64,000 bases of DNA from a virus, in IMG/VR virus record IMGVR_UViG_3300042889_001540, positions 1 to 64,000 of that record; one strand, given 5' to 3'. Positions 30,339-39,226 of this stretch are shown piece by piece. The notes below the pieces were generated by a model, which made no database searches, was not told the origin of the DNA, and was given only the letters and a program-made list of their open reading frames with translations. Each line of letters begins with the position of its first letter. Position 1 is the first letter of the stretch. A program made the translations under genes and the position numbers.

Positions 30339-32657
30339 CTAACAAGAACCTATAACATTCATTATTTCGGTACTACTAACAATACTTCTTGCACATACAT
30401 TATATGTACATATAGTGCTTAAGCAATACTCTGTGTCTGTTTGTTGAACTCCATCACAATCTATATATGTTATTTCAAAAAACTCGTCATAAGGTGCACT
30501 TTGATAACTTGAACATACAGGTATCGTACTTGTCGGTACATAAATAAAATCATTTGTTTGAACTTGTCTTGAGATTCCAATAACAGAACTACAATTATCC
30601 CCAATAATTGTTGGTGTTGATATCACTGAAGAAACTTGAGTTATAATATTTGTCGTACAGTTTGATTGAGATGCAACTTGCCCATCAGTAATTGTGTCCA
30701 CAGTCGTTGAATTTATTTGTATTATATCTCCATTGGTTATTGTTATTGAATTACTATATTGAATTGAAGTAATAATTTGGGTATTTGGAGAACAAAACGG
30801 CCTTGTCCCTTGAGATACCGGAGTTGTTGGACCAACGGTTGTGGTTATAGGTAATCCATTTTTGGTCACATTAAATACCACAGATGAATTACCACTACCC
30901 GGACCGTTTACCGTTATTAATGCGGTAGATATTAAATTAAAAGTCACACTAACACCAACCGGTAAAGGTGGATTAGATACTAAAGTCATCAATTGAGTAA
31001 CTGTTTGAGAAACATTTGGAACTGAAGTTGTTGTTGCAACACCAACATTCGCCAATGACAATTGATAAGTTACAGGTATCGAATCATACCCAATTGTCAC
31101 TGTAGTTGTTTGTGAATTATTTTCTGAATCATAAACAACTACGGTATATGTGTTTGGACATAAATTGGTAAAAGTATTATTTGAATTAGATGTTATCCCT
31201 CCATTAATACTATATGAATAAGGTGAAGTTCCATTCTGAGCAAATATTGATATACTACCATTACAATTTATGGTTCCTTGACAAGAACTGTTTGTTTTAC
31301 TAACACTAACTTGTAATGGAATTACCGGAGGACATCCCCCTTTACTCATTGTTATGGAATATTGTTCATCCCCTCCTAATACGACCCAAGCAGAATCAGG
31401 TATTACATCAACAGTAGTGCTAATAACTACACCACCGCCCAAGGTTAATGGATTGTTTGTACCAATAATGTAGATTTCCCATCTATTATTATTAATACTC
31501 CAAACAATATCGTACCCAACGCTTGACCATTTAAATCGACCATTTTGAGTTCCATTGCAAACAAATTGTATTGGACCGAAATTTGGAACGCCAGTTCCAA
31601 TTGCTATTAAACATAAATCAACACATTGAACTGGTGATGTTGGAGTCGGTGATGGTGTCATTGTTGGAGTTAATGAAGGAATTGGTCCGAGTAATTCACA
31701 AATTGTTGTTGCGGTATAATCAGGACTACCGTCAGGCCAATCATAATCTGTAACGACAACTTCATAAGTACCAGCCGGAACCCCAAATAAAGTTTGACTT
31801 CGTTGACCTCCTTCCCAAAAGAAAGAATATGGTGCTGTACCACCTGTAACATTTATTGATAAAATCCCCCCTAACGGATTGCTATCTGTTGGTGATTGTA
31901 TTATATTACAACTAATACCCATATCAAATAAAGTGATAACGTCACATTCATTCTTCAATCTTATTACCGGAGTATTTGATGGCGTTGGGGTAGAGGTATT
32001 AGTTGGTGTTGGTGTTACAGTATTTGTCGGCGTAATTGTTGGTGTTACAGTATTTGTTGGTGTAATTGTTGGAGTTGGGGTTGGGGTTGGGGTTGAACAA
32101 ATGACCGTTGTTCTCGTATTTAATTTCGTTACTCCTCCAAATGGTTTAGTATAATTAAACGATACTTCAAGACCAATTTGGATTCCTTGAACAAAGATAC
32201 CACAACAATCCGTATAATAATACGTTCCCGTTGTTATCCCTAACCCGCAAATAATTGGGGGACTTGAAGGTGTTTGCGTGTTTGTTGGTGTATTAGTTGG
32301 TGTTGGTGTATTAGTTGGTGTTTGTGTGTTTGTTGTCGTATTAGTTGGTGTTTGTGTCGAGGTATTAGTTGGTGTCGGAGTTACCCCAATAGAGCAAGGG
32401 TTTGTCATCTCCACAGTACTATTTGTGGCAAAAGACGCTGAATTATTTTTGTAATAAAAAATTACAGGAGTTTGTACATCACTAACACATATACTATTTG
32501 GGTAATACCCACTATCAGTATATGGGTCATCCTGATTAATATCAACACAATCAAAATAATTAACAAATACAACTCCATTAAGTAATGGGTCAGAATTGCC
32601 CGTCGCGTCTGCCAAATCAATAGCACTTATCGTTATGTCATAAAAACTACAAGCCAT
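30339..32657 (-). CDS. Tail fibre with paralogous N-terminus, Thr-Pro linkers and SprB-like modules
   Basis: 772 residues. The first about 92 residues (MACSFYDITISAIDLADATG...) are nearly the same as in the protein at 32978-35446, so this is a shared attachment module. It is followed by Thr-Pro linkers (about 93-130 and 188-230), a SprB-like module (GGILSINVTGGTAPYSFFWE ... GTYEVVVTDYD), a unique region, a second SprB-like module (GSISIFAQNGTSPYSYSING) and a Cys-rich C-terminus. SprB repeats are known from Flavobacterium gliding adhesins. The protein likely binds host surface polymers. Function is inferred from architecture. Confidence 0.75.
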   Translation of the reverse strand: MACSFYDITISAIDLADATGNSDPLLNGVVFVNYFDCVDINQDDPYTDSGYYPNSICVSDVQTPVIFYYKNNSASFATNSTVEMTNPCSIGVTPTPTNTSTQTPTNTTTNTQTPTNTPTPTNTPTNTQTPSSPPIICGLGITTGTYYYTDCCGIFVQGIQIGLEVSFNYTKPFGGVTKLNTRTTVICSTPTPTPTPTITPTNTVTPTITPTNTVTPTPTNTSTPTPSNTPVIRLKNECDVITLFDMGISCNIIQSPTDSNPLGGILSINVTGGTAPYSFFWEGGQRSQTLFGVPAGTYEVVVTDYDWPDGSPDYTATTICELLGPIPSLTPTMTPSPTPTSPVQCVDLCLIAIGTGVPNFGPIQFVCNGTQNGRFKWSSVGYDIVWSINNNRWEIYIIGTNNPLTLGGGVVISTTVDVIPDSAWVVLGGDEQYSITMSKGGCPPVIPLQVSVSKTNSSCQGTINCNGSISIFAQNGTSPYSYSINGGITSNSNNTFTNLCPNTYTVVVYDSENNSQTTTVTIGYDSIPVTYQLSLANVGVATTTSVPNVSQTVTQLMTLVSNPPLPVGVSVTFNLISTALITVNGPGSGNSSVVFNVTKNGLPITTTVGPTTPVSQGTRPFCSPNTQIITSIQYSNSITITNGDIIQINSTTVDTITDGQVASQSNCTTNIITQVSSVISTPTIIGDNCSSVIGISRQVQTNDFIYVPTSTIPVCSSYQSAPYDEFFEITYIDCDGVQQTDTEYCLSTICTYNVCARSIVSSTEIMNVIGSC
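32270..32390 (-). repeat. Thr-Pro minisatellite in fibre gene
   Basis: Tandem short units of the type GTTGGTGTTTGTGT (plus strand) encode [12 protein letters not shown]-type linkers. A second block of the same kind lies at about 31985-32095 in the same gene. Such arrays change length by slippage or unequal recombination. Confidence 0.8.
32380..32657 (-). repeat. Duplicated N-terminal fibre module (copy 2)
   Basis: Second copy of the module at 35170-35446, in the same orientation, encoding residues 1-92 of the 772-residue fibre. The similarity ends where the first Thr-Pro linker begins. Confidence 0.8.
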
Positions 32658-32759
32658 TATATTTTATTCATTTTATTCATCTTATTTTATAATTATAACT
32701 TTATTTTTTTTTTATGATAATATAATAACCCAAGTATAGTATTATTACTACTAATTGAC

Positions 32760-32978
32760 TTATATTACACTTTCAATTCCGCTTATTGTACAGTTATTTG
32801 CATCCACCACCTTCAACATATAAGATGATGATGTATCATATGGTGATGGTATATTAAACACATACGGCGTTGTGGTTATTGTTGTCACATAGAAACAACC
32901 ACTCCCATTACTTTGACATATGTAAAGGTTATAGGGTGATTGTCCTGTTATACTATTAATTGTTACTTGTATTGCCAT
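32760..32978 (-). CDS. Small SprB-like single-module protein
   Basis: 72 residues. The sequence follows one SprB-type module: VTINSITGQSPYNLYICQSN at the start, a middle strand region, and SSYMLKVVDANNCTISG at the end, where the closing VxDxNxC pattern matches the repeats in the protein at 46660-48795. It overlaps the upstream fibre gene by 1 base (TAATG), so the two are translated together and may assemble together. It could be an accessory tip or decoration protein of the fibre; this is inference. Confidence 0.65.
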   Translation of the reverse strand: MAIQVTINSITGQSPYNLYICQSNGSGCFYVTTITTTPYVFNIPSPYDTSSSYMLKVVDANNCTISGIESVI

Positions 32979-35446
32979 TATTTATTTTTTCTTCTTTTTT
33001 TCTTAGATGTGATAAATTCATAAACCATAAGTGAGAATTTATTACCAAAATAATGTATTACTTTTCCAAGTTTATTATCCTCAGGTAATACACCCATCAT
33101 ATATGCCATGTGTTCAGACCAAGGTTTTGTTATTAAATAGAAATATTTCGAATATTGTGGGTTCTTAGTTAAGAAATTAACCACGGGTTTAGCCCAAGTC
33201 AAATATCCAAACATTCCTTTTTTATTTGTTTTTAACATCAATCTACCAAACTTCTCATCCGCTTCCCAAATTTCTTTAGGTAAGTATCCTTGGTGATATA
33301 ACAAATCACATATGATTTTTTGTTGTGTACCTCCTCCCGGACCAGGGTCTATTGGACCAACATAAAAACAGGTACTACAATCAGGATATATGGTAGTATC
33401 AGATACACCAATTGAACTTGCAAAATAATCTCCGGTTTGAACAATAGGGACAAAATTACCCGGAATAGTATAAGTTTCAGGTACTTCCCCTAAATATGTA
33501 AAACAATTCCCAAAAATCTCAGGGCTTTTAATTACCTGCCCAATTGTTGTTATTCCAGGGTGTTGTACTGTTTGAACTACTTGAGTCTTATAAACATTTC
33601 CTGAAATAACATAACAACTTTCATATAAAAACTTATTAGTTGAAGGTATAATAACCGGAACTCCACAAGAGGTACAGTCACTAAATTTAGTCGTTATTGA
33701 ACTAAAATTATCCCCTTGGAATGTAATTGAAATTACATTTGTAGGTGGAATATATCCTGTATTATATCTACCAAGATAAGTCCAACAAGAACCAAGAATA
33801 TCTTTAATTGTTTCACCAACAATTAATGAACCGTGAGGTAATGTTTGTATTACCATTGAATTCTGTGTTTGGAAAAATACCGGTTGACAAGTTTGAAATA
33901 CATATACCCAATTTGGTGTTGGTGTTGGGGTTTTTGTTGGTGTTGACGTTATTGTTGGAGTAGGGGGAGGTGTCGTACCAAAAGTTGAGCTAGGGGTGGG
34001 TGTTTGAGTAGGGGTGGGAGTATTTGTAGGTGTTTGAGTATTAGTATTTGTTGGGGTTGGAGTTGGAGTTGGTAATATTGAACAATTACTACAATTACCA
34101 TAAACATTGTAAATATCTCCAACAGTAGTATTTGATGAGTAGTCGAAATCATCTCTAATATATGTTATACATTTTTGTTCTCCGTTCACCATCGCCAACA
34201 TTGTAGTACCTACACTAATTGGGAGTCCCATATAAACTAAACTATCTGAGGTATATACCTCAACCCCTGTTTCACAAATGATTAATACCTTAACGGACAC
34301 ACAACTGAAGACACTTTCTAACATATTAAAAGTTACTTGACCTCCAACAGGAATGTTAGGTGTCGGCATGACAGTAGGTGTAACTGTCACAGTAGGACTT
34401 ACCGGAGTATACCCACTTAAACTAAACGATACTGCGGTACCTAAACAAGGATTACTTGTTGGTGTTGGAGTGTTAGTTGGAGTGTTAGTTGGAGTGTTAG
34501 TTGGAGTAATGGTTAATGTTGGTGTTGGTTCCCAACCACAATCAAAATAAGCTTCAAAATCAAATGTCGTACAATCGATTGGTAATGGAGTTGGAGGTGG
34601 GCACTCTCCTACATTGAAATCCGTTGCTGAAATGTCGGGACATATTGATTTACAGGGTGTCGCACCTTGTAAAATACAATCGCCACCTAAACTATCACTT
34701 AAACACCAATATATTCCTGTGTAATAAATAAATGATGTTGTAATTGAATCTCCCGAGTAATATTGTTTATCATTATAGTATCCCGTCTCAGTATAATTTC
34801 CACTGTAACCCGTTAAAGCGGGTAATGTTGTGTTAAAACAATATATACTATTAGGACAAGGTAAATCGGGTGTTGTTGGACAAGCAATATCCTCACAACC
34901 TGAAGAAACTTGTACAAAACTAACTCCCGTCCCATTATATATTGGACCCGAACCATCATAAGTTATAACAGTTGCACATTCATTAAATAAAGTATCTGTA
35001 ATTAAATAAGTGGTACCAATAACAAGAATTGAGGGTAAATCGACAAACCTAAATTTAATTAACGGATTACTACAACTTTGAAATTGAACAATATTACCAC
35101 TTGTTGGGGTTGGAGTATTTGTTGGGGTTGGAGTATTTGTTGGTGTAGTCGTTGTGGTTGGTGTGGGTGTCACTTCAATGTCACAAGGACCTTGTATGTC
35201 CGTAGTACTATTCGTTGCAATTAAACCTAAATTATCTTTATAATAATAAATTACCGGAGTTTGAACATCACTAGCACATATACTATTTAAATAAACCCCC
35301 GCCTCGGAATATGAACCATTCTGATTAATATTATCACAATTAAAATAATCAACAAATACAACACCATTAAGTAATGGGTCGGAATTTCCTGTCGCGTCCG
35401 CTAAATCAAGGGCACCTATCGTTATGTCATAAAAATTACAAGCCAT
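32978..35446 (-). CDS. Tail fibre with Thr-Pro linkers and conserved C-terminal domain
   Basis: 822 residues. N-terminal module (1-92, MACNFYDITIGALDLADATG...) is paralogous to the fibre at 30339-32657. Four Thr-Pro linkers (about 93-115, 308-330, 455-480, 495-515) separate Cys-containing beta-rich modules, including two related ones with FQTCQPVFFQTQNS and YESCYVISGNVYKT that share the pattern GDxF...C. The last 115 residues (KIICDLLYHQGYLPKEIWEA, DEKFGRLMLK, PWSEHMAYMMG) match a C-terminal domain I associate with bacterial and phage surface proteins, perhaps an assembly or trimerisation element. It is strongly basic at the very end. Confidence 0.75.
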   Translation of the reverse strand: MACNFYDITIGALDLADATGNSDPLLNGVVFVDYFNCDNINQNGSYSEAGVYLNSICASDVQTPVIYYYKDNLGLIATNSTTDIQGPCDIEVTPTPTTTTTPTNTPTPTNTPTPTSGNIVQFQSCSNPLIKFRFVDLPSILVIGTTYLITDTLFNECATVITYDGSGPIYNGTGVSFVQVSSGCEDIACPTTPDLPCPNSIYCFNTTLPALTGYSGNYTETGYYNDKQYYSGDSITTSFIYYTGIYWCLSDSLGGDCILQGATPCKSICPDISATDFNVGECPPPTPLPIDCTTFDFEAYFDCGWEPTPTLTITPTNTPTNTPTNTPTPTSNPCLGTAVSFSLSGYTPVSPTVTVTPTVMPTPNIPVGGQVTFNMLESVFSCVSVKVLIICETGVEVYTSDSLVYMGLPISVGTTMLAMVNGEQKCITYIRDDFDYSSNTTVGDIYNVYGNCSNCSILPTPTPTPTNTNTQTPTNTPTPTQTPTPSSTFGTTPPPTPTITSTPTKTPTPTPNWVYVFQTCQPVFFQTQNSMVIQTLPHGSLIVGETIKDILGSCWTYLGRYNTGYIPPTNVISITFQGDNFSSITTKFSDCTSCGVPVIIPSTNKFLYESCYVISGNVYKTQVVQTVQHPGITTIGQVIKSPEIFGNCFTYLGEVPETYTIPGNFVPIVQTGDYFASSIGVSDTTIYPDCSTCFYVGPIDPGPGGGTQQKIICDLLYHQGYLPKEIWEADEKFGRLMLKTNKKGMFGYLTWAKPVVNFLTKNPQYSKYFYLITKPWSEHMAYMMGVLPEDNKLGKVIHYFGNKFSLMVYEFITSKKKRRKNK
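33905..34075 (-). repeat. Thr-Pro minisatellite in fibre gene
   Basis: Degenerate tandem units coding for [17 protein letters not shown]-like sequence, with a short SSTFGTTPPP interruption. Related shorter blocks lie at about 34455-34525 and 35105-35170 in the same gene. Confidence 0.75.
35170..35446 (-). repeat. Duplicated N-terminal fibre module (copy 1)
   Basis: Encodes the N-terminal about 92 residues of the 822-residue fibre. It is closely similar at DNA level to 32380-32657 (the start of the 772-residue fibre), with long identical runs near the start codon. The rest of the two genes is unrelated, as expected of module exchange. Confidence 0.8.
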
Positions 35447-35551
35447 TCAAATTTGTTTTACTATAAATAACCCAATAGTGAGTTTTATACAAAAGAAATA
35501 TAGTTTTATTGAAAAACAAATAAAGACAGGGTTAGGGAATATTTATATTAT

Positions 35552-35737
35552 ATGAAACTTCTTTCCACGATACAGAAAATTATTCAAGAATCTGAAGAAA
35601 ATTATAACAATGCTTGTGAGGGCGTTACGTCAATTGACGAATTAGATAGACTTGAGAAACAATATATTGATTCATTAAAACTTTTAAAATTTTATAAAGT
35701 TAATGAAAATCGAAAACCTCTTAAAGAGGACATTTAG
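35552..35737 (+). CDS. Small helical protein on the plus strand
   Basis: 61 residues, all-helical in appearance and charged (MKLLSTIQKIIQESEENYNN, SIDELDRLEKQYIDSLKLLK). It is one of only two supported plus-strand genes in the window. It lies between the divergent fibre gene (35446) and the convergent glycosyltransferase gene, and is followed after about 28 bases by a strong hairpin terminator, which supports it as a real transcribed unit. No promoter of the TTTG/TAnnTTTG type is visible upstream. Function unknown. Confidence 0.6.
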   Translation: MKLLSTIQKIIQESEENYNNACEGVTSIDELDRLEKQYIDSLKLLKFYKVNENRKPLKEDI

Positions 35738-35764
35738 GACCGTTATCAGTAATGGTAACAAAAT

Positions 35765-35803
35765 AAAGGGGGAAGCTCGCTACTACCCCTTTTTTATTTT
35801 TTC
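35765..35803. terminator. Bidirectional intrinsic terminator between convergent genes
   Basis: AAAGGGG (35765-35771) pairs with CCCCTTT (35786-35792), with an inner GAAGC/GCT part of loop, followed on the plus strand by TTTTTTATTTTTT and on the minus strand by TTTATTTTGTT. It lies between the plus-strand gene ending at 35737 and the minus-strand gene ending at 35850. Confidence 0.75.
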
Positions 35804-35849
35804 ATTGATGTACTAACTTCACCCTTAAAATCTTTAAAAATTATATTGT

Positions 35850-36725
35850 TTACAAGGATTTTATTGCGTTAATGATTATATCTATATCAAACATCTCATT
35901 CAAATCGTTATAAGGAATGGTCCCCAAATCTTCAAACAACAAATGTTTAGCATAATAATTATGTTCTAAATTTATTTCTCTTGTGGGAGCATTTGCAACA
36001 ATATTTTGGTTATTTTCATATCCAAATATTTTTGGATTAGTTCCTACCCACATAACTACAGATGAAAGTCCAAGAGCCTGAGCCATATGCATCGCACTTG
36101 AATCTATTAATAACCTTTTTTCAGATAAGGTTAAAAGAATTGCAATACTTCTAAAAGAATCTAACGCTTGTAAAGTATCCGGATAAGATAATTGGTCTTC
36201 TCGTTTAATATGAAGAATTGTGTATTTGTCTTTGAATTGACTAATAATTTCTTCAACAACTGTTTGTGGAATATCTCGAGTCCAACTATATTGTAATGGT
36301 TGACCTACTCCACCGCCATTAGTTTGAATAGCGAAAATTGGTTTGTCCGTCTTATAAAAATTTTCAAAATATTGTCTTTCCGATTTTGAGATGAACAGTT
36401 CGGGTTGTTCTCCGTTATAAGTAATACCAAACATCTCACACCAAATTTCAATTAAGTGTTTGGATTCTGTAATGTAATCACTAGTATTGTAGGGGTCAGA
36501 AACAAACACCTTACAATCTTTATTCATTATGTATTTTTTATATATCCCGTTGGTTTGTGTATGATTTAACACTTTATTTACATTTGGATTTGCAATAAAA
36601 ACATCCGGATATCCAGTAATAACAATAATATAGGCATTAGAGTATTGTTTTTTTATTGCGCTTAAAACCGCTGTACTCATAATGGATTTTCCTAATCCAC
36701 CATCGATAGTAAATATTATATTCAT
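35850..36725 (-). CDS. GT9 (heptosyltransferase-like) glycosyltransferase
   Basis: 291 residues with the GT-B fold pattern of family 9 (ADP-heptose:LPS heptosyltransferase type). The N-terminal domain has IIFTIDGGLGKSIMSTAVLS, the acceptor-side loop; the C-terminal domain has PIFAIQTNGGGVGQPLQYSW for donor binding, then LLIDSSAMHMAQALGLSSVV and WVGTNPKIFGY. It lies next to a sulfotransferase amid the fibre genes. Possible roles are altering host LPS or capsule to block later phages, or modifying the phage's own Thr-rich fibres. The substrate cannot be predicted. It overlaps nothing and starts 17 bases after the sulfotransferase stop. Confidence 0.82.
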   Translation of the reverse strand: MNIIFTIDGGLGKSIMSTAVLSAIKKQYSNAYIIVITGYPDVFIANPNVNKVLNHTQTNGIYKKYIMNKDCKVFVSDPYNTSDYITESKHLIEIWCEMFGITYNGEQPELFISKSERQYFENFYKTDKPIFAIQTNGGGVGQPLQYSWTRDIPQTVVEEIISQFKDKYTILHIKREDQLSYPDTLQALDSFRSIAILLTLSEKRLLIDSSAMHMAQALGLSSVVMWVGTNPKIFGYENNQNIVANAPTREINLEHNYYAKHLLFEDLGTIPYNDLNEMFDIDIIINAIKSL

Positions 36726-36742
36726 TTCTTATTTTTTATTAA

Positions 36743-37564
36743 TTATACATAACCAAAATAGTTGTAAAACCATTGATAATGTCGTTTTATTCTTTCACAA
36801 TTTTCATAACCTAAAATTTCATTAAAATCGTCCGGTTTTCTTTTAAATTCTGTTCGGAGTTTATGGTCCCCATATATTCCATGTACCACATCATTTTCGT
36901 GAGTAATTTGTTCAATAGTTTGAAAATTATGACCTTCATAGTAAGGTAATTCAATGTAATTGTAAAACTTTCTAAGTTCCTCTTCAGGATTATCCATTAA
37001 GTCTTCATAACGGATAAATAAGATATTAGAATCCAATCCTTGTTGGATTATATCTTGGAGTCGGTCAACAGAGATACCGACCGGTGCTCCTCCACCCCAA
37101 ATATCAATCCTTTTATTTAAGGTTGTCCCTATAAGTTCGTTAGGGTTTTGAACATGGTTTTCTTTGGTTGGGTTTTTTCTAAAGTTTTTTTCCATTGAAG
37201 AGTAGATACTTCTAATGTCTCTCACCATACACACAATTTTTGGTCTTTCTTGGAAAAGATTTATTAATTGGTAATGTATTCCCCACCCTCGACTTTTATC
37301 TAAAACAAAAGGTTTGTCAGTTAATGGTTTAAAGAAACCTTGCATCCCATCACGACAAAAATTAATAAACGCTTTATCCATTAAATCCGCATCTTGAGCT
37401 CTAATCTCTTGGGAATTGTTGTAATGATTTTTTGCTCCGAAAATTAATTCAATCAACCCTGAAGTAGGAGTAACATAAAATTCCGGATTTTGACCAATTA
37501 GGTTTTGGAATAATGTTGAACCCGCTCGTGGGAGTGATGAATTAAAAAAAATTGTTTTACCCAT
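36743..37564 (-). CDS. PAPS-dependent sulfotransferase
   Basis: 273 residues from the ATG at 37562-37564 (MGKTIFFNSSLPRAGSTLFQ); the longer frame starts with TTG and adds a hydrophobic leader that looks non-coding. The 5'-phosphosulphate-binding loop is SSLPRAGSTLF (9-19), and the 3'-phosphate-binding segment is KIVCMVRDIRSIYSSM. ILFIRYEDLMDNPEEELRKF matches the conserved C-terminal part of Sulfotransfer_1/3 enzymes. It transfers sulphate from PAPS to a hydroxyl on a sugar, protein or small molecule. Its position with a glycosyltransferase inside the fibre cluster hints at surface or fibre glycan modification. Confidence 0.87.
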   Translation of the reverse strand: MGKTIFFNSSLPRAGSTLFQNLIGQNPEFYVTPTSGLIELIFGAKNHYNNSQEIRAQDADLMDKAFINFCRDGMQGFFKPLTDKPFVLDKSRGWGIHYQLINLFQERPKIVCMVRDIRSIYSSMEKNFRKNPTKENHVQNPNELIGTTLNKRIDIWGGGAPVGISVDRLQDIIQQGLDSNILFIRYEDLMDNPEEELRKFYNYIELPYYEGHNFQTIEQITHENDVVHGIYGDHKLRTEFKRKPDDFNEILGYENCERIKRHYQWFYNYFGYV

Positions 37565-37698
37565 TATCTTTTTGTTTAAAAATAAAAAGATAATGGATAT
37601 TGTAAACAATTTTAAATAAATTAAGAATCAGTTTCTATTCTAATTAATATTAATTAATACGTATGTTTTTTACACTCATAGTGATTACCATTTTATTA

Positions 37699-39216
37699 TT
37701 ATAAACATGTTGACCCTTGAGGCTGAAGAGTTATTGTTATATCCGCATTTGTTGATAAATCTACTCCTATAAATTCTACATAACCTGGAGTTAAAATACA
37801 TTCATTGTACCCAGTATTTAATGAAAGATTTACGGGAGCATCTGTTGACACAGAAACAAATACCCCTACTGTAGAAAGTCCTGGTATTGCACCTCCATAA
37901 TTCCCTATAGCATTTTCTCCTCCTAATACTGGAAATGTTCCTGAGGTTGTAATAATGGAAATTGAGTTTACTTGTACATCACCAATACTTCCAAAAGTGT
38001 CAACATTATTAATAAAAACTTGTCCTGTTGAAGTTATTGATGTAGTTGTAGGAGTTGGGGTCGTTGTTGGTGTTGGTGTTGGTGTTTGAGTTTGAGTTTG
38101 AGTTTGAGTAGGAGTTGGCGGGATAATACAAGGTTGAACTGTAAATACCCCTGTTAATAAATTATACCCATATAAACCAACGCACTGGGTACCGGTACAT
38201 GTATTATTAAAAAGTGTTATGTCTACATCAGGGAAATCATAATTACCCAATAAGATTCCTCCAACATTATTAAATCCGTAATCACCATTACTAACCATTG
38301 TACCTCCCGAATAAGCAAACATTTGTAATCCAATCATACCATCACCTACTGTACTAAACCAATTAGCCTCGCAATTAATTTGAATACTATCAACAAGTCC
38401 GTTAATCCTTAAAGTTTCAACGTCAACATAAACACTTTCTGTCCCATATCCTCTATTATCTCCCCCCCACCATAAATTAGGGCCTACCCACACACCGGAA
38501 TTTAAAACACCATTAACACAATAACCCACAGGATTACTATTATTTGAATATGGCGTCGTATTTCCATTTACATATAATGTTGTTAAAGTATCTAAATCCG
38601 TCCCTGATGTTATTTCAAAATTATATTTAAAAACAAGATAATCCACGTCATTTATTATTGGTACATTAGTTGGTGTTGGTGTTTGTGTTGGTGTTTGTGT
38701 TGGAGTTCCTGTTTGACTTGGGGTATTTGTTGGTGTTTGGGTAGGAGTCGCTGTTTGACTTGGAGTATTTGTCGGTGTTTGGGTTGGGGTTTGGGTTGGT
38801 GTTTGTGTTGGTGTATTTGTTGGCGTTTGACTTGAAGTATTTGTTGGTGTTTGTGTTGGTGTATTTGTTGGTGTTTGACTTGAAGTATTTGTTGGTGTTT
38901 GTGTTTGTGTTGGTGTATTTGTTGGCGTTTGACTTGAAGTATTTGTTGGTGTTTGTGTTGGAGTTCCTGTTTGTGTTGGTGTATTTGTTGGTGTATTTGT
39001 TGGTGTTTGAGTATTTGTGGGTGTCGTTGTATTTGTTGGAGTATTTGTGGGTGTTTGTGTGTTAGTCGGTGTTTGTGTGTTAGTCGGTGTTGCCGTTGGT
39101 GTTGGAGCTGGTAATAAAACACCATTAATTCTAATGGTGTTCGATATAAGATTGTTGTTAACCCTTTTCATAGAGGTTAACAACACATCATCAAATTTTT
39201 TAAGTAATTGTGTCAT
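37699..39216 (-). CDS. Fibre-like protein with long Thr-Pro repeat linker
   Basis: 505 residues. Residues 1-37 form a short helical N-terminus ([20 protein letters not shown]) likely to attach to the tail. Residues about 38-190 are almost only Thr, Pro, Asn, Gln and Ser in [12 protein letters not shown]-type repeats. A beta-rich domain (about 195-375) with [17 protein letters not shown] and several Trp follows, then a second Thr-Pro linker (about 376-400) and a C-terminal beta domain. This is a rod-and-head fibre plan with flexible linkers. It starts 10 bases after the stop of the beta-roll fibre gene. Confidence 0.75.
   Translation of the reverse strand: MTQLLKKFDDVLLTSMKRVNNNLISNTIRINGVLLPAPTPTATPTNTQTPTNTQTPTNTPTNTTTPTNTQTPTNTPTNTPTQTGTPTQTPTNTSSQTPTNTPTQTQTPTNTSSQTPTNTPTQTPTNTSSQTPTNTPTQTPTQTPTQTPTNTPSQTATPTQTPTNTPSQTGTPTQTPTQTPTPTNVPIINDVDYLVFKYNFEITSGTDLDTLTTLYVNGNTTPYSNNSNPVGYCVNGVLNSGVWVGPNLWWGGDNRGYGTESVYVDVETLRINGLVDSIQINCEANWFSTVGDGMIGLQMFAYSGGTMVSNGDYGFNNVGGILLGNYDFPDVDITLFNNTCTGTQCVGLYGYNLLTGVFTVQPCIIPPTPTQTQTQTQTPTPTPTTTPTPTTTSITSTGQVFINNVDTFGSIGDVQVNSISIITTSGTFPVLGGENAIGNYGGAIPGLSTVGVFVSVSTDAPVNLSLNTGYNECILTPGYVEFIGVDLSTNADITITLQPQGSTCL
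38665..39105 (-). repeat. Long Thr-Pro minisatellite, about 440 bases
   Basis: The largest Thr-Pro-coding array in the window, built of units such as GTTGGTGTTTGTGTTGGTGT and a longer repeated block with TTTGACTTGAAGTATTTGTT (three to four copies, plus strand), which encodes [14 protein letters not shown]. Nested periodicity indicates growth by unequal exchange. Plus-strand open frames across it are by-products of the repeat. Confidence 0.85.
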
Positions 39217-39226
39217 TTATTTAAAT

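Noticed and set aside
37641-37656. 16-base AT-only palindrome TAATTAATATTAATTA in the gap after the sulfotransferase start
   Set aside because: It is a perfect palindrome but made only of A and T in AT-rich intergenic DNA, with no second copy or T-run, so neither operator nor terminator can be claimed.
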